From the NCBI GenBank assembly GCA_902806375.1, contig CADCWK010000040.1:1-10836 (forward strand): a stretch of 10,836 nucleotides of DNA, in the 5' to 3' direction. The DNA comes from an uncultured Thermomicrobiales bacterium (GTDB taxonomy: Bacteria > Chloroflexota > Chloroflexia > Thermomicrobiales > UBA6265). The stretch's first letter is position 1, and the number at the start of each line of letters is the position of its first letter. Of the stretch, positions 1 to 6,526 are shown one piece after another. The notes beneath the pieces were generated by a model. The model was given only the letters and a program-made list of their open reading frames with translations. It was not told the DNA's origin and did not search any database. Made by a program: the position numbers and the translations under genes.

Positions 1-578
1 ATCGCCCGGGTGACGGTGGCGACGAAGGAGCTCCCGATCCACGTGAAGCCGATCAGACTGAGGAGACCGACCCAGCCGGCGTTGCTCCGCGAGGCCGACG
101 CATCGTTGAGGGCGTCGCGGGCGTTTTGCGACGGGAAGATCGAGATGACCGTCATGCGGAACTGGCGGTACAGGTCATCGTCCCGGAACAGCAGACCGGC
201 GATCGCGACGACGAGCAGGAACATGGGCACGACAGCGATCAGCCCGTTGAAGGCGATGATGGCGGCGAGATCGTTGGTCCGGATCGAGAAGTAGCGACGG
301 AAGGCGGAGGCGTGGCGCCGGGTGCTGTGCCAGAAATAGGCCCAGCCGGTCCGCCGGTCAGCGTCGGCGACCTCGGCGGCGGGGATCTCCGGGACACTGG
401 CCAGCGGGAGCGGTCGCAGCTGGGAGGTCGCGGGACGCGGCTCGCGCAGCACCGGCACCGCGGTGTTCCCGGCTTCGGCGTCGTCGTCCCGGAGGCGGGG
501 CGGGATCAGCCAGGGTGGCCGGGACCTGGCGACCGGCGTCGACTCCGGTTTAGCGTCTTCGTGCGTCTGTCCCACCAT
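1..578 (-). CDS. YihY/virulence factor BrkB family membrane protein (N-terminal part, cut by window edge)
   Basis: Inner-membrane protein of the YihY/BrkB family (once called ribonuclease BN); its biochemical role is not settled. The first 192 residues are visible and the C-terminus lies beyond base 1. The ATG at 578-576 is preceded on the minus strand by AGGAG with an 8-base spacer, which fixes the start. Residues 1-80 are a hydrophilic, proline- and acid-rich tail. From residue 81 the family pattern begins: an aromatic/basic stretch with FWHSTRRH, then a membrane segment at about 104-131 (AIIAFNGLIAVVPMFLLVV), a soluble stretch containing FPSQNARD, and a second membrane segment ending GFTWIGSSFVATVTRA, which matches the family's conserved second helix. 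The N-terminal tail looks longer than in most members I know. It is divergent from the dehydrogenase at 749, with a 170-base shared upstream region. Family call confident; function unknown. Confidence 0.85.
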   Translation of the reverse strand, partial: MVGQTHEDAKPESTPVARSRPPWLIPPRLRDDDAEAGNTAVPVLREPRPATSQLRPLPLASVPEIPAAEVADADRRTGWAYFWHSTRRHASAFRRYFSIRTNDLAAIIAFNGLIAVVPMFLLVVAIAGLLFRDDDLYRQFRMTVISIFPSQNARDALNDASASRSNAGWVGLLSLIGFTWIGSSFVATVTRA

Positions 579-664
579 CCGCCCGACTCCTGCGACGACC
601 AGCGGCTCTCCGTCACCAGGGAGGCGACGGTCCGACCCATGCGACAGGCCAGCCAGTGAGACCA

Positions 665-670
665 ATGATA
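665..670 (-). promoter_or_regulatory. Possible -10 element for the YihY-type gene
   Basis: Read on the minus strand this is TATCAT, five of six matches to the sigma70 -10 box, about 87 bases upstream of the gene's ATG. No good -35 box is visible 17 bases upstream, so this is weak. The 170-base divergent region 579-748 otherwise shows only the two ribosome binding sites at its ends. Confidence 0.2.
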
Positions 671-748
671 GCGGGCGCCGGGGCCAGAGATCGTCCCGGG
701 GTCCCGTCACCGCTCTGGCCGACGGCCGGATCGACCCAGGAGACCCCC

Positions 749-1555
749 ATGAGCGAGACGTCCCCGTCCACACCGACCGTGCGCAACGTGCTGATCACCG
801 GGGCCGACGGGCAGGTCGGCACGGCGCTGCGGGAGCACCTCGCCGACGAGTTCAGCCTCAGCGCCCTGACCCTGCACCCGCAGGCGTTTCCCAGCCATGT
901 CGCCGATATCGCCGACCTGGAGGCGATCCGGCCCGCCTTCGAGGGCGTCCACGCGGTCGTCCACCTCGCCGCGTCCGCGCCGGTCGAGACGCCGTGGGCG
1001 GACATCCTCCACAACAACCTGATCGGCACCTACAACGTCTTCGAGGCGGCCCGGCTGGCGGGGGTCGACCGGGTCGTCTTCGCGTCGTCCAACCACGCCA
1101 TCGGGATGTACGAGTTCGAGGGATCGCCGGAGCTGTTCGAACTGGACGACCAGCGGACCTTCGACCACACGGTCCCGATCCGGCCGGACTCGCTCTACGG
1201 CGTCAGCAAGGCCTACGGCGAGGCGATGGGCCGCTTCTACCACGAGCGCCATGGCATGGCGGTCTACTGCCTCCGCATCGGCGCGATGCGCGGCGACGAC
1301 GACCCGTACAGCGAGCGGGAACTGCGGGGTGGTGGCGGGATGCTGGGCCTCACGCCGGAGCAGACCCGCAAGCGGATGCGGGCGGCGTGGCTGAGCCGGG
1401 GCGACGCCGCCCGGCTGGTCCGGAGCTGTCTGACGGTCGCCGACACCCGCTGGGCGATCGTCTACGGGATCTCGGACAACCCGCGCCAGTACTGGGACAT
1501 CGGCCATGCCCGGGCCGTGCTCGGCTACGACCCACAGGACAGCGCGCCAGTGTAG
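749..1555 (+). CDS. NAD(P)-dependent epimerase/dehydratase family oxidoreductase, uronate dehydrogenase-like
   Basis: A 268-residue extended short-chain dehydrogenase with a Rossmann fold. It carries the nucleotide-binding motif TGADGQVG (residues 17-24), the HLAA motif near residue 72, SSNHAIG (113-119) holding the catalytic Ser/Asn region, and the active-site pair Tyr150/Lys154 in SLYGVSK. The combination SSNHxxG with LYGVSKxxGE, the WLSRGD segment and the length agree with uronate dehydrogenase (EC 1.1.1.203), which oxidises galacturonate or glucuronate to an aldarolactone with NAD+. Substrate cannot be fixed from sequence, and another sugar or uronate dehydrogenase is possible. The ATG at 749 has AGGAG at 738-742 with a 6-base spacer, so the in-frame upstream ORF is not used. 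No other uronate-pathway gene is nearby, so context does not confirm the substrate. It probably forms its own transcription unit, divergent from the YihY-type gene. Confidence 0.85.
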   Translation: MSETSPSTPTVRNVLITGADGQVGTALREHLADEFSLSALTLHPQAFPSHVADIADLEAIRPAFEGVHAVVHLAASAPVETPWADILHNNLIGTYNVFEAARLAGVDRVVFASSNHAIGMYEFEGSPELFELDDQRTFDHTVPIRPDSLYGVSKAYGEAMGRFYHERHGMAVYCLRIGAMRGDDDPYSERELRGGGGMLGLTPEQTRKRMRAAWLSRGDAARLVRSCLTVADTRWAIVYGISDNPRQYWDIGHARAVLGYDPQDSAPV

Positions 1556-1930
1556 GGATCAGGTCATGGCCAGAACACCGGACGGCTGCGACCGCGTCGC
1601 GCTCAGGGACAGGGTCACCGGACACGAACGAATCGATTGACTGACCGTCCCAGCGCGAAAGCCGCCGCGCTCGTACAGACTCCCCCACCGCTCAAGCAGC
1701 ATCATGACCGGGTGACCAGCGCGGCTACGCCGGATCGGCTCCCTGACGACGGTTGTGGCGTCAGTCGGCCGGTGGGCCTATCTTCGATCAGCCGGGCGGG
1801 TTTCGCGCCTGGAGTGTCGGGCAATCGGTTCGTCTACCGGTGGCAGCGGCCCCGCGCGGGACGCGTGCTATCGTTTTGCGGTTCAACCGATGCCCCGACG
1901 ACGACACCCGTGAGCCCCAAGGAACCGCCC
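1556..1930. other. 375-base intergenic region before tyrS
   Basis: No convincing gene, RNA or repeat array here. It contains a 6-bp inverted repeat, CTGACG (1743-1748) and CGTCAG (1759-1764), with a 10-base loop, and an 8-base direct repeat CACCGGAC (1576 and 1616). No T-tract terminator follows the dehydrogenase stop. A 24-codon ORF at 1566-1640 has poor codon bias. The right end holds a likely extended -10 promoter for tyrS, listed separately. Confidence 0.5.
1866..1874 (+). promoter_or_regulatory. Possible extended -10 promoter for tyrS
   Basis: TGCTATCGT gives an extended -10 (TGN) followed by TATCGT, four of six matches to TATAAT including the key first, second and last bases. No clear -35 is seen, which extended -10 promoters can tolerate. 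It would give a leader of about 50 bases before the GTG start at 1931. A similar TGCTAGAGT lies upstream of the homoserine dehydrogenase gene on the other strand. Confidence 0.35.
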
Positions 1931-3268
1931 GTGACCACCGCAGGAGAATCGACCATCGAGCCCCGGGACGCCATCACCAACGCCCGCGAGGCTGGGGTCA
2001 ACCCGCTCGACTACATGATGCGCCGGGGGTTCGTCCAGGACGTGACGGACGAGGCCGGGCTGCGGGCGGCCTTCGCGGCCGGCCCGGTCACCTTCTACCA
2101 GGGCTTCGACCCGACCGGCGCATCGCTCCACGCCGGTCACCTCGTCGGGATCATGATGCTGGCGACGCTCCAGCGCTTCGGCCACCGCCCGATCGCCCTC
2201 GGTGGCGGCGGGACGGCGATGGTCGGCGACCCGACCGGCAAGACGAGCACCCGGACGGTCCTGTCGCTGGAGGAGATCGACGCCAACCTCGACGGCATCC
2301 TCACCCAGTTCCGCCGCCACCTCGACTTCGCGGGCGGCGCGTTCACGCAGGCGCCCGACAACCCGGCGGCGGTCCTGATCAACAACGCCGACTGGCTGCT
2401 GGACCTGAAGTACATCCCGTTCCTGCGCGACATCGGGCGCCACTTCTCCGTCAACGAGATGCTGGCCGCCGAGACGTACCGCAACCGCCTGGAGCACGGC
2501 CTCAACTTCGTCGAGTTCAACTACCGGCTGGTCCAGTCCTACGACTTCCTCCACCTGTTCCGGACCGAGGGCTGCATCCTCCAGCTCGGCGGCTCCGACC
2601 AGTGGGGCAACATCACCGGCGGCGTCGAGCTGGTCCGCAAGGCCGACCGGGGCAAGGCGTTCGGGCTGTCCTGCCCGCTGCTGACGACGGCGACCGGCGA
2701 GAAGATGGGCAAGACGGCGGGCAACTCCGTCTGGCTGGACCCGGGATTGACCTCGCCGTTCGACTACTACCAGTACTGGGTGAACTGCGACGACCGCGAC
2801 GTCGAACGGCTGCTCCGGATCTACACGTTCCTGCCGGACGACCGGATCGCGGACCTGGTCGCCGTCTCCGACCCGGCCGCGCTCCGGGCCGCCAAGCAGA
2901 CCCTGGCGTACGAGGTCACCGTCCTGACCCACGGCACCGGGGCCGCCACCGCGGCCCGGTCGGCCGCGCAGGCGCTGTTCTCCGGTCCACGGACCTCTTC
3001 GGCGATGCTCGAGGACCCGAACCTGCCGACCGTGACGATCCCGGCCGGGGAGGTCACGACTGACCTGAGCCTGGCGGACGCGTTCGTCCGGGCCGGGCTG
3101 GCCTCATCCCGGGGCGATGCCCGCCGGACGGCCCAGCAGGGGGGGCTCAGCATCGACGACCAGCGCGTCGAGGACGTCGACCACCCGCTCGGCGAGGTGC
3201 TGGCGGGCCGGACGACGGTCCTGTTCCGGTCCGGCAAGAAGCGATTCATGCGGGTCGTGATCGAGTAA
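1931..3268 (+). CDS. tyrS: Tyrosyl-tRNA synthetase
   Basis: Class I aminoacyl-tRNA synthetase that charges tRNA-Tyr with tyrosine in the cytoplasm. 445 residues, close to the usual 400-430 of bacterial TyrRS. Signatures in order: tyrosine/ATP site YQGFDPTGASLHAGHL with the HIGH-type HAGH at 67-70; GDPTGKTSTR; the tyrosine-binding QLGGSDQWGNI (from residue 218); and the KMSKS-type loop KMGKT at 258-262. A C-terminal S4 RNA-binding domain follows, with FVRAGLASSRGDARR and the final strands ending in KKRFMRVVIE. The start is taken as GTG 1931, preceded by AAGGA at 1919-1923 with a 7-base spacer. The reading frame stays open upstream to 1637, but that part has no TyrRS similarity and a composition unlike coding sequence. 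The N-terminus before residue 28 is slightly extended. It appears monocistronic: 193 bp upstream of 1931 there is no gene, and the next gene is 327 bases downstream. Confidence 0.97.
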   Translation: MTTAGESTIEPRDAITNAREAGVNPLDYMMRRGFVQDVTDEAGLRAAFAAGPVTFYQGFDPTGASLHAGHLVGIMMLATLQRFGHRPIALGGGGTAMVGDPTGKTSTRTVLSLEEIDANLDGILTQFRRHLDFAGGAFTQAPDNPAAVLINNADWLLDLKYIPFLRDIGRHFSVNEMLAAETYRNRLEHGLNFVEFNYRLVQSYDFLHLFRTEGCILQLGGSDQWGNITGGVELVRKADRGKAFGLSCPLLTTATGEKMGKTAGNSVWLDPGLTSPFDYYQYWVNCDDRDVERLLRIYTFLPDDRIADLVAVSDPAALRAAKQTLAYEVTVLTHGTGAATAARSAAQALFSGPRTSSAMLEDPNLPTVTIPAGEVTTDLSLADAFVRAGLASSRGDARRTAQQGGLSIDDQRVEDVDHPLGEVLAGRTTVLFRSGKKRFMRVVIE

Positions 3269-3346
3269 CGGGCCCGCTCCGCCCAGCCGTGACGGGGCGC
3301 AGGCAGGGGATCCGGTCGTTTCCCGGCAGCGCGACGGCAAGGCTCC

Positions 3347-3379
3347 GACCCCTCCCCCAGCGAAGCGAGACCCCTCCCC
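3347..3379 (+). repeat. 11-base direct repeat GACCCCTCCCC, two copies 22 bases apart
   Basis: GACCCCTCCCC occurs at 3347-3357 and again at 3369-3379. The start-to-start distance is 22 bases, about two helical turns, which would put both copies on the same face of the DNA. The spacer is CAGCGAAGCGA. The second copy (3371-3381) is also complementary, with one mismatch, to 3400-3410. It may be tandem operator sites or part of a small structured intergenic repeat. Confidence 0.6.
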
Positions 3380-3399
3380 GGCTCTCGTCAGTTTCTGTC

Positions 3400-3416
3400 C
3401 CGGAGAGGGGCTCCGG
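3400..3416 (+). terminator. GC-rich hairpin downstream of tyrS, possible terminator
   Basis: CCGGAG (3400-3405), loop AGGGG, CTCCGG (3411-3416): a perfect 6-bp stem. An alternative, longer fold pairs CCCCTCCCCGG (3371-3381) with CCGGAGAGGGG (3400-3410) with one mismatch and an 18-base loop. There is no T-tract after it, so intrinsic termination is only a possibility. Confidence 0.3.
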
Positions 3417-3459
3417 TCGCGCGCGCCGCATCTCTCGCGTCATTCCCATGGTGAACCAG

Positions 3460-3490
3460 TCCAGGGACCATGCTGGTCATGGTCCCTGGA
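3460..3490. repeat. Perfect 13-bp inverted repeat with 5-base loop
   Basis: TCCAGGGACCATG (3460-3472), centre CTGGT, then CATGGTCCCTGGA (3478-3490): a perfect 13-bp dyad, the strongest palindrome in the window. As RNA it would form a very stable hairpin. No T-tract follows, so it is either a tail-less terminator or a regulator-binding site. Its centre lies about 45 bases upstream of the putative -35 of the deacylase promoter. The central CTGGT is also complementary to ACCAG just upstream (3455-3459). Confidence 0.75.
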
Positions 3491-3521
3491 GCCTGCCAAC
3501 AGGACCGGCACCACGAGACCC

Positions 3522-3552
3522 TTGACCCTGTCGAGGCCGTCGCTCCGATAAG
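3522..3552 (+). promoter_or_regulatory. Sigma70-like promoter for the deacylase-dehydratase unit
   Basis: The -35 box TTGACC (3522-3527, five of six matches) and -10 box GATAAG (3547-3552, four of six) are 19 bases apart, slightly long. Transcription would begin near 3559, giving a leader of under 40 bases before the ATG at 3596. Box quality and position make this the best promoter candidate in the window. Confidence 0.5.
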
Positions 3553-3595
3553 ATGCCGGGCATCGCGGAGACGTCGGCCAACCGGGGGACAGGAC

Positions 3596-5161
3596 ATGCA
3601 CGTCGACACGCTCATTCGCGGCGGGACGGTGATCGACGGGTCGGGGGCAGCCGCGTTCGCGGCTGACGTGGCGATCACGGACGGGGTGCTCACCGCGATC
3701 GGGGACCTGCGGGACGTGACGGCCGGGGAGACGATCGACGCGACCGGGCGGGTCGTGGCGCCGGGCTTCATCGACGTCCACATCCACTCGGAGATCGCGA
3801 TCGCGGACACCACCAACCCATACCGGTACGGCAGCGTCCTGCAGGGCGTCACGACCCACCTGACCGCGCCGGATGGCTTCGGCTGGACCCACCTCTCGGG
3901 GGATCCGGCCCGGCAACTCTGGGACGGGCTCCGGTTCGCCTACGGGGAGGCGCCATTCCCGATCGGCTGGCCATCGGCACGGGAGTACCTGGCCATCTTC
4001 CCCGGCAACACGCCGGTCAACGTCGTGCCGCAGGTGCCGCACTGCGCGGTCCGGATGGCCGTCCTCGGCTGGGACACGCGGGCGCCGGACGCCGACGAAC
4101 TGCGCCGGATGGAGGATCTGACGCGGGAGTGGCTGGACGCCGGGGCGAAGTGCCTCAACCTCGGGCTGGACTACCAGCCGAGCGCCTTCGCGACGACGGA
4201 CGAGCTGATCGCGCTGAGCCGGGTCGCACGGGAGTACGACGGGCTCTACGCCGCCCACGTCCGCTACAACGGGCTCGGCCGGGCGGAGGCGTTCCGGGAG
4301 ACGTGGCGGATCGGCGAGGGTGCGGATATCCCGGTCCACATCTCCCACGAGCGGATCGATGCCGAGTCGGCGGCGCTGTTCGCCGAGGGCGAGGGACGCT
4401 GCGACGTCTCGTTCGAGTCGTACCTGTACCCGGCCGGCTGCACGCACCTGGCGCTGATGCTGCCGCTCTGGGCCCAGGCCGGCGGTCCGGACGCGACCCG
4501 GGAGCGGCTGCGCGACCCGGAGGCGCGGGCGGCGATGCGGGCCGTGCTGGACGACAAGCTGAACAACGACCCGATGCGGGCCCGGGTCGTCTGCGTCGAC
4601 GACCAGACCGGCACCTACGTCGGACGTGAGATCCAGGCCATGGCCGAGGAGGAGGGCATCCCCTTCGGCGAACTGGCGATCCGGATCCTCGAGTCCGAGC
4701 ACCCCTACGCGCTGATGGTCTACCACCGCCGGACGACGCCGGAGTCGCTGCGCGAGGAGATCACGGCGACGCTGCGCCACCCACGGATGATGGTCGCCTC
4801 GGACGGGATGTACAGCGGCGTCTCGGCCCACCCGCGCGCCTACGGCTGCTTCGCCCAGGCCGTCCGGCTGGGGGTCCGTGAGTACGGCGCGATCTCCCTT
4901 GAAACAGCCATCCACCGGATGAGCGGCTACCCGGCCGAGCGGTTCCGGATCCCGCGGCGGGGGTTCCTGCGCGAGGGGTACGGCGCCGACGTCGTGATCC
5001 TCGACGCCGGGACCTACGCCGACAGGGCGACGTGGGAGGAGCCCCGGCTGGAACCGGTCGGCGTCGACCGCGTGATCGTCAACGGTACGACGGTCGTGCT
5101 GGCCGGGACACCGACCGGCACCCTGCCGGGACGGGTGATCGACTGCAACGCCTCGGCGTGA
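3596..5161 (+). CDS. N-acyl-D-amino-acid deacylase family amidohydrolase
   Basis: A 521-residue zinc amidohydrolase of the D-aminoacylase/Amidohydro_3 group, about the usual length (480-540). Expected reaction: hydrolysis of an N-acyl-D-amino acid to the acid and a free D-amino acid. The N-terminal beta-sandwich strand (TLIRGGTVIDGSG) leads into VAPGFIDVHIHSE with metal ligands His62 and His64. Other likely metal-site residues are His221 (AAHVRYNG), His248 and His251 (VHISHE) and Asp403 (ASDGMYSG). The C-terminal sandwich has the typical HPRAYG, REYGAISLETAIHRMSGYPAERF and REGYGADVVILD. At the place of the GNCG motif whose Cys is a ligand in classical D-aminoacylase, this protein has APDG (Asp93). 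ATG 3596 has GGGGGA at 3584-3589. It lies 52 bases upstream of the PLP enzyme gene and is probably cotranscribed. The exact acyl and amino-acid preference cannot be read; another amidohydrolase activity is possible. Confidence 0.85.
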   Translation: MHVDTLIRGGTVIDGSGAAAFAADVAITDGVLTAIGDLRDVTAGETIDATGRVVAPGFIDVHIHSEIAIADTTNPYRYGSVLQGVTTHLTAPDGFGWTHLSGDPARQLWDGLRFAYGEAPFPIGWPSAREYLAIFPGNTPVNVVPQVPHCAVRMAVLGWDTRAPDADELRRMEDLTREWLDAGAKCLNLGLDYQPSAFATTDELIALSRVAREYDGLYAAHVRYNGLGRAEAFRETWRIGEGADIPVHISHERIDAESAALFAEGEGRCDVSFESYLYPAGCTHLALMLPLWAQAGGPDATRERLRDPEARAAMRAVLDDKLNNDPMRARVVCVDDQTGTYVGREIQAMAEEEGIPFGELAIRILESEHPYALMVYHRRTTPESLREEITATLRHPRMMVASDGMYSGVSAHPRAYGCFAQAVRLGVREYGAISLETAIHRMSGYPAERFRIPRRGFLREGYGADVVILDAGTYADRATWEEPRLEPVGVDRVIVNGTTVVLAGTPTGTLPGRVIDCNASA

Positions 5162-5213
5162 CAGCGACCAGTCACGCCGGCGTCCCGATCACGCAGCCAG
5201 GGAGTCACCCCCG

Positions 5214-6368
5214 ATGAGTACCCGCCTCGCCTACAGCTCTTACCCTTTCCCGGATGCGTCGGGCGTGTTCGACGGCCACCCGGCGATCGGGCTCCCCGTG
5301 ACGGCGCTGCCAACGCCGGCACCCCTGATCGACCTGCCGACGCTCGAGCGCAACATCGCGACGATGGCGGCCTTCTTCGCTGATCGGCCGGCAGCGATCC
5401 GGCCACACAGCAAGACGCACCGGACGCCGGTGGTCGCCCGGATGCAGGTCGCGGCAGGGGCGAAGGGCGTGACTGCCCCAAAGACCAGCGTGGCGGAGGC
5501 GATGGTCGACGGCGGGATCGACGATGTCTTCGTCGCCAACCAGGTCGTCTCCCCAGCCATGATCGGGCGCCTGGTAGCGCTGGCCGGGCGGGCGCGGGTC
5601 AGCGTCCTGACCGACGACGCCCGCAACGTGGCCGCCCTGTCGGAAGCCGCCGCCGCCGCCGGGGCGACGCTGGACGTGCTGGTCGAGATCGACGGCGGGA
5701 TGGGCCGCTGCGGCACCCGTCCCGGGGCGCCGACCGTCGCGCTGGCCGCGGAGATCGCGCGGGCGCCGGGACTGCGCTTCGCCGGCGTCCACGTCTACGA
5801 GGGGCACCTGGTCCAGGTCCCGGACCGGGCCGAGCGGACCCGGGCGACGGAGGCGATGCTCGACCTGGGACTGGAGACGGCCGGACTGATCCGGCGGGCC
5901 GGGATCGACGTCGAGACCGTCACCTGCGGCGGGACCGGGACGTACGACATCTCCGGCGTCTACCCCGGCGTGACTGAACACCAGGCCGGGTCCTACGTCT
6001 ACATGGACCCCGGCTACCAGCGGAAGGCGCCCGCCTTCGGACTCGCCTTCTCGCTGCTCAGCACCGTCCTAAGCACCCCGTCGCCGGACCGCGTCGTGGT
6101 CGACAGCGGCCTGCAGGTCCTGTCGACCGGCGGCGGCGAGGCCGCAGCCAAGGGGCACCCGGAACTGGCCCTCAAGGGGCTGTCGGAGGAGCACGGGACG
6201 TTCATCCGAACGGACGGCGGCGCGACCGGACTGCGGGCCGGCGACCTAGTCGAGATCCATCCCGGCCACTGCTGCGCCGCCGCCAACCTCCACGATACCG
6301 TCTACGCCGTCCGCGCCGGGGCGGTCGAGGCGGTCTGGGCCGTCACCGCTCGTGGCCGTTCCCAGTAA
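5214..6368 (+). CDS. PLP-dependent D-serine dehydratase/D-threonine aldolase family protein
   Basis: A 384-residue fold-type III (alanine racemase-like barrel) PLP enzyme. The N-terminal PTPAPLIDLPTLERNI and RPHSKTHR, with the PLP lysine at Lys67, are hallmarks of the D-threonine aldolase/eukaryotic-type D-serine dehydratase family. DGGMGRCG (160-167), YEGHL (195-199), TCGGTGTYD (237-245) and YVYMDPGY follow. The C-terminal domain has HPGHCCAAANLHD, where His352 and Cys354 fit the metal-binding pair. A His-x-Cys pair is known for zinc-dependent D-serine dehydratase, while characterised D-threonine aldolases use His-x-Asp, so dehydratase-type chemistry (D-serine to pyruvate and ammonia, or a 3-hydroxyaspartate substrate) is somewhat favoured. 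ATG 5214 has AGGGAG at 5199-5204. Its position 52 bases after a D-aminoacylase-type gene supports a D-amino-acid catabolic role. The substrate is inferred, not shown. Confidence 0.88.
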   Translation: MSTRLAYSSYPFPDASGVFDGHPAIGLPVTALPTPAPLIDLPTLERNIATMAAFFADRPAAIRPHSKTHRTPVVARMQVAAGAKGVTAPKTSVAEAMVDGGIDDVFVANQVVSPAMIGRLVALAGRARVSVLTDDARNVAALSEAAAAAGATLDVLVEIDGGMGRCGTRPGAPTVALAAEIARAPGLRFAGVHVYEGHLVQVPDRAERTRATEAMLDLGLETAGLIRRAGIDVETVTCGGTGTYDISGVYPGVTEHQAGSYVYMDPGYQRKAPAFGLAFSLLSTVLSTPSPDRVVVDSGLQVLSTGGGEAAAKGHPELALKGLSEEHGTFIRTDGGATGLRAGDLVEIHPGHCCAAANLHDTVYAVRAGAVEAVWAVTARGRSQ

Positions 6369-6526
6369 GTCGGCCATTCCCCGCGCCCCCGGAGCGATCC
6401 ACTATGGTCGAACGCCGCGGGCTTGGGAGCCATCGGCACCAGTGGCTGATCATCCCGGGCGGAGGGCAACCGCTCGTATCACGGAGCCTTGGGTTTTGAT
6501 CCAAGCGGCCAGGATGGGTCGTCCTC
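6369..6526. other. 158-base gap before the small orphan gene
   Basis: Contains TATGGT at 6403-6408, a weak -10-like box without a clear -35, and a small hairpin CTTGG (6488-6492)/CCAAG (6501-6505) that ends about 20 bases before the next start. Nothing else recognisable. Confidence 0.3.

Larger units (their letters stand above)
3269..3595. other. 327-base intergenic region rich in repeats, between tyrS and the deacylase gene
   Basis: No gene is supported here. In order it holds an 11-base direct repeat (3347 and 3369), a hairpin with an AGGGG loop (3400-3416), a perfect 13-bp inverted repeat (3460-3490) and a sigma70-like promoter (3522-3552). It probably combines the end of tyrS transcription with regulation of the deacylase unit. 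The parts are listed separately. Confidence 0.6.

Noticed and set aside
1566..1640. 24-codon ORF after the dehydrogenase gene
   Set aside because: Weak ribosome binding site, several A-ending codons atypical for this genome, and no recognisable peptide.
1839..1849. GGTGGCAGCGG upstream of tyrS, reminiscent of the T-box core sequence
   Set aside because: It lacks the TGGNACCGCG core, there is no specifier stem or T-tract terminator, and the position is too close to the likely promoter.
1637..1930. In-frame extension of tyrS to an upstream TTG
   Set aside because: The extension has no TyrRS similarity and non-coding composition; GTG 1931 has a good ribosome binding site and suits family length.
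3448..3525. 25-codon ORF spanning the 13-bp inverted repeat, considered as a leader peptide
   Set aside because: Its stop overlaps the putative -35 box, so it would lie upstream of the transcription start, and it shows no run of a regulatory amino acid.
6484..6510. Sequence GGGTTTTGATCC resembling a tRNA T-loop
   Set aside because: No matching acceptor, D or anticodon stems can be drawn around it.
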